A stretch of 64,000 nt of DNA, taken from Chondrus crispus (Eukaryota; Rhodophyta; Florideophyceae; Gigartinales; Gigartinaceae). Each line of letters opens with the position of its first letter. Within the stretch, counting starts at the first letter, position 1. A model generated the notes under the pieces. It was not told the DNA's origin, ran no database searches, and saw only the letters and a program-made list of their open reading frames with translations. Both the position numbers and the translations under genes were made by a program. Shown piece by piece: positions 34,201-42,026 of the stretch. The DNA is taken from positions 1 through 64,000 of the forward strand of contig NW_005179150.1 of the NCBI RefSeq assembly GCF_000350225.1. Reading direction: 5' to 3'.

Positions 34201-35239
34201 CTCGGACACTCCGCACGGTAATGTGAGGTTCTCACTCCCTGCCGGAACTGCACGGCCCTCAATTTCTAGCAAGCATGTCAGGAGGCAGGCCGGGACACCA
34301 CCGATGTTCTCGTTTCCGGACGCCAGCAGGCAGACGCCACTACATAACGCTCCCAGCTCAGAGGACCGCAAAGCATACGACAGACCTAGGGGTAAGACGG
34401 TTCCCGGTCATGGCAGCCGGAGTGCACGCGCGACCAGAAAGCGGAGGCCAGTTGACGTACATCCTGCTTTATCCGTAGAAAACGCCAGGTCCACCTCTTT
34501 CGGCGCGAGACAATTGCTGGCAAAAGATGCAACCCCTGGTAACGTTCTCCTAGACAGTCAAGAAGACGAAGCGCAGACCAAACGTGATAAAGGCTCTGCG
34601 TTGGATGTGCCATTTTCGCAAGGCTCATTACCAGTTGCACAAGAAAATCGCGTGCAAAACGTCGGCAGCACTTCCGCGTCATCCGAAGATCTCCCACTGC
34701 AGCCGGTCGGAAAGAATGGCGCTGGACTGGCACCTGCCAAGGTCAAGCGAAAGGAAAAATCCCAACTGGCGCTTCAAGCCAATCAACGCAGCATCAAAAA
34801 AAGGGAAGATGGGGACATAGGAAACGGTGTACTAGAAACAGGGGCCAAAGCAGGCGGGTCATTACGGGGAAAGCGTCATAATGAAGGAACGGCAGGACGA
34901 GATGCAAAAGCGAATCAAAAGGCGCCCAGACGAAGAATGCCATGGGGACTGGGCGAGAAGTCTGTGATGCTCAGCGACAATACAGCTGTGCAGAAGTGGA
35001 TAAGGAACGATTTTGCCAACTTGGGCAATGATTTCAGGTCAAGGGCAATTCTGAAAGTATGTAATCGAGCTGGAGGAATAACAAGGGAGGATCTCTATGC
35101 CATTCTTCCATTTCGAAAACCAACATTGATGACCCGCGTCAATGATATGAAAACCAGGGGCTTGTTGCATGAAAAGCGTACCGCCAATGCGTCCGAAACA
35201 GGAAACGAGGATGCGACAACGATCTATACAACCCAATAA
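31211..35239 (+). CDS. Large AT-hook nuclear protein
   Basis: The predicted protein has 1,342 residues from the ATG at 31211; the frame is open slightly further upstream, but only from a TTG. It begins with an acidic patch. Three AT-hook-like cores follow: GRPKK near residue 112, RRGRKPK near 355 and PGRPGK near 405. The first 830 residues are otherwise low-complexity Lys/Glu/Ser/Ala, with a Ser/Asp run near 140-155 (DDSSDDDSDSSSESSSSDD). Two tandem 47-residue units lie at about 497-590, each with DD, KAPASPST and a basic block. Residues about 847-955 are helical (LQRSYWDFADTQDDMIDRFL and on). The C-terminal hundred residues (from PWGLGEKSVML) may form a winged-helix-like fold with ITREDLYAILPFRKPTLMTRV. 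It probably binds AT-rich DNA in chromatin. The exact family is not recognised. There are no introns. Confidence 0.8.
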   Translation: MGSESDLESIDLSDIEGDVLGEDSMGEDDNPASQHGTKIVIQAPPPDPPKPQVGSMAARMAAVRAAKNRNKSSPQPPQPPVSPAPGTRKKPIAETAKQLGPSASNKRGSPGRPKKDAVKKKAQVVQSTPPVIEVDDDSSDDDSDSSSESSSSDDGRVEYIEDPPHPLDTPGVYKTLAKQPGAAKKVGQFKNSTQDEDEDDVALKSLASRRATSRAQKPTELTQEHPDAKEEVGASALRQKASPKGEGEGENKKKVAKKPPATSDSKAGNSSSKQSSKDSKSSGKKGKDVDVPSGDDGVGVKGGGQKSQPKVQAARSKKGNATNIAPGLSSATPSGSKEIEEGSESRSTDVKVPKRRGRKPKIAEKGTAPDVEMVDIVEETKEVLRKQAKSTRGKGGVGKTKSEAPGRPGKVGAEENMGASLDFSSLPGVHQEKKPYLRRRTKGSPTNDAVMAEKQVSDQETERLEERTEDSKDGQKEVQGPASRDAKAPAAEGIIIGSKGDDRDAGPKRGQSKKVAAAKAPASPSTKKRGGKAKTRAAEQPVGASKSDDSGAGPGKGQREQVEAVKAPASPSTRRRAGRLGSRNIEQNDGERIEAVSSPGRGGSANAAVEKKDSPVRKGLSGTPKRNGSSIVLEGKRGRTSSGRWLPRKAPKTTTTTAHAKTEETGSQGNGGSKDAGEFDQDFSFSAPDLSYDKTLGLGPDEKDDEPMETSDGHDNTVRHQEEKGIDATIPADLYPVENENGRAEENVSSDTAMEEAQSPTETRNQNREYASQHPMDRAPRAARRAQPKMDQGIAKPQTTDIVASRESQLGDAGGEEGTAPVLNTLQQTETDIPLPAMTDKDEPFQAMMLCQQLQRSYWDFADTQDDMIDRFLRLLRRRSNLNRLRSGNELLQAWASPDERQYLRRQKWCAEVNFARVELRRMQEHALEDFARKVSAAQESHVNTLGDFFLRTPQGEADEGMHDLSPESADALRRASLGFADIHNGHALGRGKDLMDSDTPHGNVRFSLPAGTARPSISSKHVRRQAGTPPMFSFPDASRQTPLHNAPSSEDRKAYDRPRGKTVPGHGSRSARATRKRRPVDVHPALSVENARSTSFGARQLLAKDATPGNVLLDSQEDEAQTKRDKGSALDVPFSQGSLPVAQENRVQNVGSTSASSEDLPLQPVGKNGAGLAPAKVKRKEKSQLALQANQRSIKKREDGDIGNGVLETGAKAGGSLRGKRHNEGTAGRDAKANQKAPRRRMPWGLGEKSVMLSDNTAVQKWIRNDFANLGNDFRSRAILKVCNRAGGITREDLYAILPFRKPTLMTRVNDMKTRGLLHEKRTANASETGNEDATTIYTTQ

Positions 35240-35413
35240 ACGAGCCGTGTAGGCCCAAATTGTTGGTTGGTTCCAGAGTGCTGCACTTTGGATATTATTG
35301 TACACTTCGATGTACTGTATACTTGTGCTCTTCTTCACTGCCGTGTCAAACTTGCCCGTTGTACATTTGCTGTCACCTATTCGCTCGTAATTCGACGTCA
35401 TGTTGAACAGGTG

Positions 35414-35800
35414 TTACAGCTCATCCTTGACTAGGCCGTCAAACAGATTCCGTCCTCCCGAGTGACCACTCAAGACACCCGGGCGTGCGACGCATTCGAA
35501 CGTGACATTCGTCGCCTTCGGATTGAACAAAGCATCAGCGCAAATTTCCACCACATCAGCCCTCGCAATACTCCCCGCAAGCCTGTCGCCCTGATCCACA
35601 ACCAGCGGCACCTCTCCCTTCGGCGTATCAACAAAACCACCCGGGCGCACAATTGTAAATGGACAGCCTGACGCTCTCACTGCCTCCTCCCCACACAACT
35701 TGAACCTCAACAGGCCGGTCATCTGCTGCAGCTGCGGAAACCGCTCCGGCCTAGTAACCCCCAAGCTACTGACGAGCACGCTGGTCGGCGGAGGGGAGGG
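35414..35800 (-). pseudogene. Atypical SDR (NAD(P)-binding) C-terminal fragment
   Basis: The reading VLVSSLGVTRPERFPQL, then KLCGEEAVRASGCPFTIVRPGG, then PLVVDQGD and ISRADV-like IARADVVEICADAL is the second half of NmrA-like or atypical SDR proteins of the plant At2g37660/At5g02240 type, which bind NAD(P)H. The Rossmann half with the GxxGxxG motif is absent. Towards its 5' side the frame runs directly into a GGGAAT minisatellite that reads Pro-Ile/Pro-Phe, and no N-terminal part is visible beyond it. The stop is at 35414. It converges with the AT-hook gene, 174 bp away. It is most likely a 5'-truncated copy, though a distant upstream exon cannot be excluded. Confidence 0.75.
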
Positions 35801-35805
35801 AACGG

Positions 35806-35945
35806 AACGGGAATGGGGACCGGGAATGGGGAATGGGGAATGGGGAATGGGGAATGGGGAATGGGAGCGGGAGCGGGAATGGGGAATGGGAACGGGAGCG
35901 GGAATGGGAATGGGAATGGGAATGGGAAGAGGAATGAATGGGAAT
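35806..35945 (+). repeat. GGGAAT / GGGGAAT minisatellite
   Basis: Tandem hexamers and heptamers (GGGAAT, GGGGAAT), broken by GGGAGC units. The array abuts the 5' end of the SDR fragment. Confidence 0.95.
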
Positions 35946-36977
35946 ATGGGTATGGGGCGGAATGACAAGCCTTGGTTTGGTAAAGAGGTAAATATCCGGA
36001 AAGCCGATTGGGCGTTTCATGCGTCTCATTGGTCGATGAGAGAATCTCGCAGAGTCAGGTGCCGGAGGAACAGAGTCTGTTCAACAGACGGGTGTTCCTG
36101 TGGGTGAAATTGACTTTTCTGTTGTGAACAGGGTCCGAATCAACTTTTCCGATTTTACCCGTCTGTTGCCACCAAAATGCACCTGATCGCCCCCCTAAAC
36201 GCAACATTATCTCTTTTATTTTCTCTAACTTTCAGGGGGAGCCGATGCTCTACATATCACAGGACGGGCTTCACCGATAGAGGTGGGGAGGTGCCTGTTG
36301 TGGCGGAGGTCGAGGGAGACCCTGTCGACTTACAGACTCACATTTGGGTGCGACATGATAGGGCCGAGCCGTGATAAGGCATACGGGCGAGGGTAGCAGA
36401 TGTAACGCTGGACCATATCGTGTAACTGAGGCACTGGGAGAGAGGAGCCTGGCGGTTTCAAATCAAGTGCCCGTGCGATTCTCTGCGATGCAGATGCTAC
36501 CCTTGAAGGGTATCTGACGAGCTAAATGCTCAAGTACAGACGTGGGTGGTGCGGGCGCTCGGGGCGCCAGTGTTCCTGCGAGTGTTCGAGTGCGAGTGTT
36601 CCTGAGTGCACCTCCCCTGAATCTTGTACACGTCATTCGGCTCGGATCCGTTCACGACCTGAATAGATCACCGCCAAAACACGTGTACCCATGTACAGCA
36701 CTGCTCATCCTCATCCAACTTGAGGCACATGTACACGTATATGTGCGACACACAAAAAGCGCGCGGAACTCCCTCGTTTAAAAACTAGAACAACTTCAAA
36801 CGCCCTTCGCTCCCTCCAAAACCGAACTTCAAAACCACCGGTTTACCGCCAAAACCTCGGGACTCCCCAACACACCCATTCCCCACCTCTACCTTGTCCC
36901 CATTTCCCTCAATGCAGCTTCTCTTTCCCTTCCCACCGACCTCTTCCTCCCTCCCACGTCCTCCTCCCCGGTAAACC
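35946..36977. other. Intergenic region upstream of the SANT gene
   Basis: No gene is supported. The last 190 bp before the ATG are pyrimidine-rich on the plus strand, as also seen ahead of the hydrolase gene. A 15-bp palindrome TACCCTTGAAGGGTA lies at 36498-36512. Confidence 0.45.
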
Positions 36978-39800
36978 ATGCCGCGTCTCTCCGAGCGTCA
37001 GCAAATATCTCTCCTTCTTAAAAACACCAATCCCGCTCACATCTACCCCCCTCTAACCCACTCGCTCGCCCTGCAACCCACCTCCCAGTCCATCTACCAG
37101 TCATGGTCTCCCGGCCGCCGCCGTCTCTGGGACCGCCGCCTTCTCGACCCCGCCGCCTACTTGTACAGCTACCTCCCCCCCGGCGTCCCCCCGGCCGCAG
37201 CCAACATCAACCCGCCAGAGCATCTTCTCTTTCTGGCAGCCCTACGCCTTGTCCCCAAGAGCCCTGGCAATGAACGCTGGGCTCGCGTCTCACTCCTCGT
37301 CCCAGGGCGCACGGGCAGTGAGTGCAGACGCTACTATCATCGCATTGGCCGCGCGGGCTTTATCAATCCCGAAGGCCATGTGAAGAGCAAACTAGTTTCA
37401 AAGGCCAGGATTGTCGAGGGGAAGAAGCCCGTTTGTAGCCGCAATGCTGTCTTTCTGAGGACGCATTTGAGGAAGTTCGTCCCAGACTCCCTGCCCACCC
37501 TTGATGATTCCATGCTAAGGGAACCCCTGCCGGTTGCCTCCCCGCAGGTCCAGATAGATCTATTGACGTACAAGCCCGCCCCACGCCCGCACAATCCGCC
37601 GTCGCACGAGAAACCCAAGCCCCACGCTGACATATTGTCGCGTTCTAATCCTCGCCCTACCGCAGAGGAGGCGCCCGTTGAGCCGGTCCGGAAGCGCTCG
37701 AAGAAGAACTCCCCGCCTGGTGACCCACCGCCTGGCAAGTCTGCCAGGGGCAGTGATGTTGCCGAGAGAAAGAAGAAGCTGCTGGATATTGTTACCAGGC
37801 ACGCGGGCTCCATTTCTGCGCCGACCCCGTTGTCAGGCACAGCGAGCTTGAAAAAGCCGCCTCTGCCTCCCGCACACACGCGGCAGCGGCGCCCGAAAAT
37901 CCGTGCTGGAGGAAATTTGTTTAAGAACCCTAAAACACGTGCCTTGCCACGACAGGGGAAGAATGCCGCTCTTTTCCGACCGCCACAGCCCAGAAACAGC
38001 CCCTCTAAACAGAAGATTCCTTTCAAGGTCAAGGCGGCAGGGGGCGTGTCACAGAAGCTGGTGGCTTTGAGCTCTAATTCTTCTCTTCCATTTGACGCGC
38101 ATGCGAGGAAGAAGGCAGAGGAGATTGCTGGAACCCAGCAGCAGGAAGGGCTTGTGACACTTAAGCTGCGCATTAGGACACCAGCAAAACCATACCAGAA
38201 AGCTAGCCAGAAATCTAGAAGTACGCACACGCGGAAGGTCAGATCTTCGGTGACACCTGTGAACGAAAAAGCTGACTCAAAGACTGAAACTCTAGTCACT
38301 GAGGCTCTATCGAAGGAAAAACGCCCGGGTGTTAATGCAAACTGTGTGGCGAGCCATGAAATTGTGGATAAGGATTGCATACGCGTTTCGAAAGAAGCGA
38401 CGGTTGCATCTACGAATGGTGATGTACCCGACGCGCCTCTAGTGCAGGGGAAGGCTAGCCCCGAAGTTGGCGTTCAAGCTCGTTCTGGAGCTTGCATTCA
38501 CAGCCCGATGACCAGATCCGCTGAACTCAGCAAGAAAACAGATGAGCATGACAGGACTCATACGCACCCGATTCTGATGCCTTCTTCTAAAAGGTTGTAT
38601 GGACCCATTTCTGCCCCTCCAGTTCCTGAGGACGTCAATCCGAGACAACAGCATACGGCTTCTGGGCAAGGCGATCGGGAGGAACCCGCGTGCCATAGTA
38701 CAACTCGGGGTTTCACGCAAGTTTGTGCTCTTGCTCCACCGAATCGAAATGATAGGGTGGGTACACCTGGCTACCCGCAAAAGAACGACTCAGATAGAGG
38801 AACAGATGCAGGTACGGAGGTACTGACATGTCTATCAGACTCCGAAAGCTATCCCTTGGAGCCCTTTGAGGAGGAGGAGACTATATCATTGATGGATCCA
38901 CATGAAGGCACTGATGAAGCATCTGTGAAGGCGCCAGTAGTTCCAGATTGCGTGAGAGGCGATATTGCTATGCAGGAAAATCGTTTAAAACCGAAACTAG
39001 AAAACGAGAACGAAGCAGTCACTGAAGTGTCGATAGCATCTCTACCCACCTCGCTGGTAACGAAAATCTCAATTGATTTTCTCTTGTGTGAAGAGAAGGT
39101 AGGAAAACCACGCGACGTATCGATGGCAGTTATAGAAACCGAGAAAAGGACACTATCAGAACGGATAGGAAGGTCCTGCTGTGAAGACTGCCAGGTCCGT
39201 TCTCAAACGTTGGGAGACGTCCGTTCGTTCGAGTTATTACTATCTGGGGATTACGGAGATTTGTTGTCGTGGGAGATTCCAATCAGAGCGGCTGATTGGA
39301 CTCGAGCATGGGCCTCCCAGCATTGGAACGCGTGCCTCGTTGCTGAAGAAATCAATTGGGCGTATGTGTGCTTCGATGTAGTATCAAAGAGGGCACAGCA
39401 AACCCGCGAACTGATCAAAACATTTGAGGGAATTACCAGTGCCGTAGGAGAACGGCTAGGACATCGTGAAGAGCGCCGTAGGCTGTTGTACCAGTTTGAA
39501 GCGGACAACGAGTCACTCCTGAAGCGGAAGATTTTGTTCATTCGGGAAGTAAGGAAGCCGCAGGTTTCAGCGCCACATGATACTCCTACAGAAAGGGTGT
39601 CAATTCAGTACCCAAAATTCACAGCGGAACATTTTATTTCATCAAATATGGATGTGCAGTACACAGATCTTGTGAAAAGGCTCTGTTGGGATTGGGATAG
39701 CAGAATATCGAGCTTCTTCGCTATTTTGAATGAGGTGCAGAAACGGCATGATATGGAATGCCAGGCCGTTGAGAGTATGAACTTAGTCACTTGGGACTGA
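36978..39800 (+). CDS. SANT/Myb-domain nuclear protein
   Basis: The predicted protein has 940 residues from an ATG preceded by a pyrimidine-rich tract. A single Myb/SANT repeat lies at about 76-118: PPEHLLFLAALRL, then ERWARVSLLVPGRTGSECRRYY, with the W-arV-..vpGRT-.ecr.yY pattern of this fold. The central part (130-690) is disordered, basic and Pro/Ser-rich with several nuclear-localisation-like patches (RKRSKKN, KKKLL). The C-terminal 180 residues are helical, with many Trp (LLSWEIPIRAADWTRAWASQHW), and may form a protein-interaction module. Similar single-SANT proteins occur in transcription and chromatin complexes, but I cannot name the family. There are no introns and no truncation. Confidence 0.82.
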   Translation: MPRLSERQQISLLLKNTNPAHIYPPLTHSLALQPTSQSIYQSWSPGRRRLWDRRLLDPAAYLYSYLPPGVPPAAANINPPEHLLFLAALRLVPKSPGNERWARVSLLVPGRTGSECRRYYHRIGRAGFINPEGHVKSKLVSKARIVEGKKPVCSRNAVFLRTHLRKFVPDSLPTLDDSMLREPLPVASPQVQIDLLTYKPAPRPHNPPSHEKPKPHADILSRSNPRPTAEEAPVEPVRKRSKKNSPPGDPPPGKSARGSDVAERKKKLLDIVTRHAGSISAPTPLSGTASLKKPPLPPAHTRQRRPKIRAGGNLFKNPKTRALPRQGKNAALFRPPQPRNSPSKQKIPFKVKAAGGVSQKLVALSSNSSLPFDAHARKKAEEIAGTQQQEGLVTLKLRIRTPAKPYQKASQKSRSTHTRKVRSSVTPVNEKADSKTETLVTEALSKEKRPGVNANCVASHEIVDKDCIRVSKEATVASTNGDVPDAPLVQGKASPEVGVQARSGACIHSPMTRSAELSKKTDEHDRTHTHPILMPSSKRLYGPISAPPVPEDVNPRQQHTASGQGDREEPACHSTTRGFTQVCALAPPNRNDRVGTPGYPQKNDSDRGTDAGTEVLTCLSDSESYPLEPFEEEETISLMDPHEGTDEASVKAPVVPDCVRGDIAMQENRLKPKLENENEAVTEVSIASLPTSLVTKISIDFLLCEEKVGKPRDVSMAVIETEKRTLSERIGRSCCEDCQVRSQTLGDVRSFELLLSGDYGDLLSWEIPIRAADWTRAWASQHWNACLVAEEINWAYVCFDVVSKRAQQTRELIKTFEGITSAVGERLGHREERRRLLYQFEADNESLLKRKILFIREVRKPQVSAPHDTPTERVSIQYPKFTAEHFISSNMDVQYTDLVKRLCWDWDSRISSFFAILNEVQKRHDMECQAVESMNLVTWD

Positions 39801-40820
39801 ATTTTTTGCAACATGTCAAGATGGTACTGCTCTGCCTGGAACTGATGTGCCATTTTTATGTTTTGCAAATAGGAATTTGCGGGAAGTGGTTGAACAGGCT
39901 TTTTTCGAAGTTGAACACCAGGCCAGGTACGTGTGCATGATGAGTTTGTGACTTCTTCTGTGCGGCTAATATCTGACTGTGAGAGTGCGGTGCCTCACTT
40001 TTATACTCTCTCCGCACCCTGTTTCATAATTGTATTTTCCAGGTCACGATTCGTCACTCGTTTACCACCGCAGGCGCTCTTTTCCTACGAAACCAGTCAA
40101 TTCCTGAACAGCTGAGTACTCACCGTCTAAGACCTTCAAGCAGATTATGCGTTGGATAGGACGGAGAGCAACAGGGAAGCAATACTTGCATGCGAAGGCG
40201 ATTGGCACTTGCAAACCGCGAAGAAGTAGAACTGGCGTTCCGCCTCACATAAATTGAAATTTCATCCAGATACTCAAGGCTCTGTTAGTCGGTTGTGGCC
40301 TCAGCTCGAACGCCCAGAAACCTCACCTCTACAGAGTAGGCGCGCAAGAAAGTTGTTCCCAAAGGAAACTCGGTGTGAACAGATTATACGGGATTGCATG
40401 TGGCTTCTGATATACCCCTAATCGCTACGTGGACTTGAAGGACTGAGGGTAATGTAGGACTGAGGGTAATGCAGTCCCGTATCGTCGAACCCTTAAATCT
40501 GGGGCGCGGAGATATCCATGTGCACCTCCTGCCACGAAGCGTGCCACTTCGGACACGAATCTCTAAAACATCTCAACGGAGCCGGTCAACGATTGGCGGA
40601 GAGCATTACTAGAAATTGCATCGCTTGATTTTTTGCCACAAACAGCATTGTTTTTGAATAAATTTCAGAAACAGCGCACCACGGAGGCGGTTTCACCCTG
40701 TGGTGCAAAGCCGCCCCATCCCGGGATACCTTGATTCCCGCCGCCACAGTCTGCTCCCAACAAACAACGCCCTAACCTGCCTTGTCTATATCCATCGCAA
40801 CCTCCCCTCCGGCCCCAACC
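39801..40820. other. Intergenic region
   Basis: No gene is supported. A 17-bp tandem pair (GGACTGAGGGTAATG core) lies at about 40438-40471. The plus strand becomes C-rich before the hydrolase start. Confidence 0.45.
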
Positions 40821-41903
40821 ATGTACCCCTGCCCGGCTTTCGCACTCCCCGCCTTCCCAATCCCCCGACGCTCTCGTACACGCACACTCCTCACTATGAC
40901 CTCACCAACCTCCCGCCCGACCTCACCTCTCTCGGCCACCGCCCTCCCCGCCCCCCACCCCATATCCGAATACGCCCAAATCGACGGTGTCTCTGTCCAC
41001 CATGTCGTCCAACCCTCTCCCCCAGCAGGAATCCTCCTCATATGTCTGCACGGTTTCGGGGCATCCGTCTACTCCTTCCGTGCCCTGTGTGCTCGCCTCC
41101 TGCCCCCTCGCCTATGGCTCTCTTTCGTTGCATTCGATGCCGTCGGCTTCGGTCTCACCTCCCGACCACGCAATCTACGATTTTATACACCGGCCTTCTC
41201 ATCGCGGATCGCTCTCGCTCTCTCCAATGCCTACTCCCCAGATAGACCTTTTGCGCTTTTGGCTCACTCATTGGGAAGCCTAGGTGCAGCTCGTGCGGCT
41301 CTAGATGCTACCGGAAAGTGCAAAGCATTGATTTTGATAGCGCCTGCCATGGTGCCGCAAACCCCTTTGCCTTCACTTGTCAGAATTACCATGAGGGCAG
41401 TCATGTATGGCTTAGCATGGGCCACCATTGGACTATCGGTGCTTCTAAACCCGCTTCTCACATTCATTTTGAGACGATTAGTCAGTAGCCGCTCGTTTTG
41501 GAAGAAAGGACTGAGCTTTGCACGCGCCGATATGAAAGCGCCAGACGATATGGTAGATGGCTACTATGCGGCCACGAGCGCCGAAAGGTGGGACAAGGGC
41601 ATACTTAACTTTTGTAGAGCAGCACTGATAGACAGGGCGCGTGGACTCGGGGAGGCGGAAGATTATGTGACTATGCTACGAGAAATGGGCGAGGAGGCCC
41701 CACGAGTCCTCGTTGTACATGGGGAGCAGGATCGCGTTGTGCCCGTTGCCAATTCGAGGAGGGTCGTCAACGGAATACCAGGCGCGCGGCTTGTTGTTAT
41801 GAACAATTGCGGTCATTTGCCCCATGAAGAGGACCCAGATACGTTTGCCGAGATAGTCGCAGAATTTATGGAGAAGGCTGGATTGCAAACGCCTGATGTA
41901 TAG
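40821..41903 (+). CDS. Alpha/beta hydrolase
   Basis: The predicted protein has 360 residues from the ATG at 40821 (MYPCPAFALPAFP). The frame is open further upstream, but only from a TTG. The catalytic triad is visible: Ser150 in the nucleophile elbow AHSLGS, Asp304 in GEQDRVVPV and His332 in NNCGHLPHEE. The oxyanion segment is CLHGFGAS near residue 72. This is the arrangement of epoxide-hydrolase/MhpC-like members of the fold; the substrate is unknown. The first 40 residues are Ser/Thr/Arg/Pro-rich with few acids, which would fit a plastid or mitochondrial targeting peptide. A hydrophobic cap-region helix (YGLAWATIGLSVLL) follows the nucleophile. It is convergent with TopoVIB, with 123 bp between the two stop codons. 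Confidence 0.88.
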   Translation: MYPCPAFALPAFPIPRRSRTRTLLTMTSPTSRPTSPLSATALPAPHPISEYAQIDGVSVHHVVQPSPPAGILLICLHGFGASVYSFRALCARLLPPRLWLSFVAFDAVGFGLTSRPRNLRFYTPAFSSRIALALSNAYSPDRPFALLAHSLGSLGAARAALDATGKCKALILIAPAMVPQTPLPSLVRITMRAVMYGLAWATIGLSVLLNPLLTFILRRLVSSRSFWKKGLSFARADMKAPDDMVDGYYAATSAERWDKGILNFCRAALIDRARGLGEAEDYVTMLREMGEEAPRVLVVHGEQDRVVPVANSRRVVNGIPGARLVVMNNCGHLPHEEDPDTFAEIVAEFMEKAGLQTPDV

Positions 41904-42026
41904 AACTTAGACGTTTGAGATAAGGGCGTATCTCTGAGCTCCTCTTCGTTCAGGTCTCCCAAACCCGTCGCATGTAGAAAAGCAGAATAGAATACCAAAA
42001 GTAACTGAATATTGTATAAACACAAA

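Noticed and set aside
31211-35239. Naming the AT-hook gene as BIN4
   Set aside because: Only AT-hooks and basic repeats are shared features; there is no family-specific motif to justify the name.
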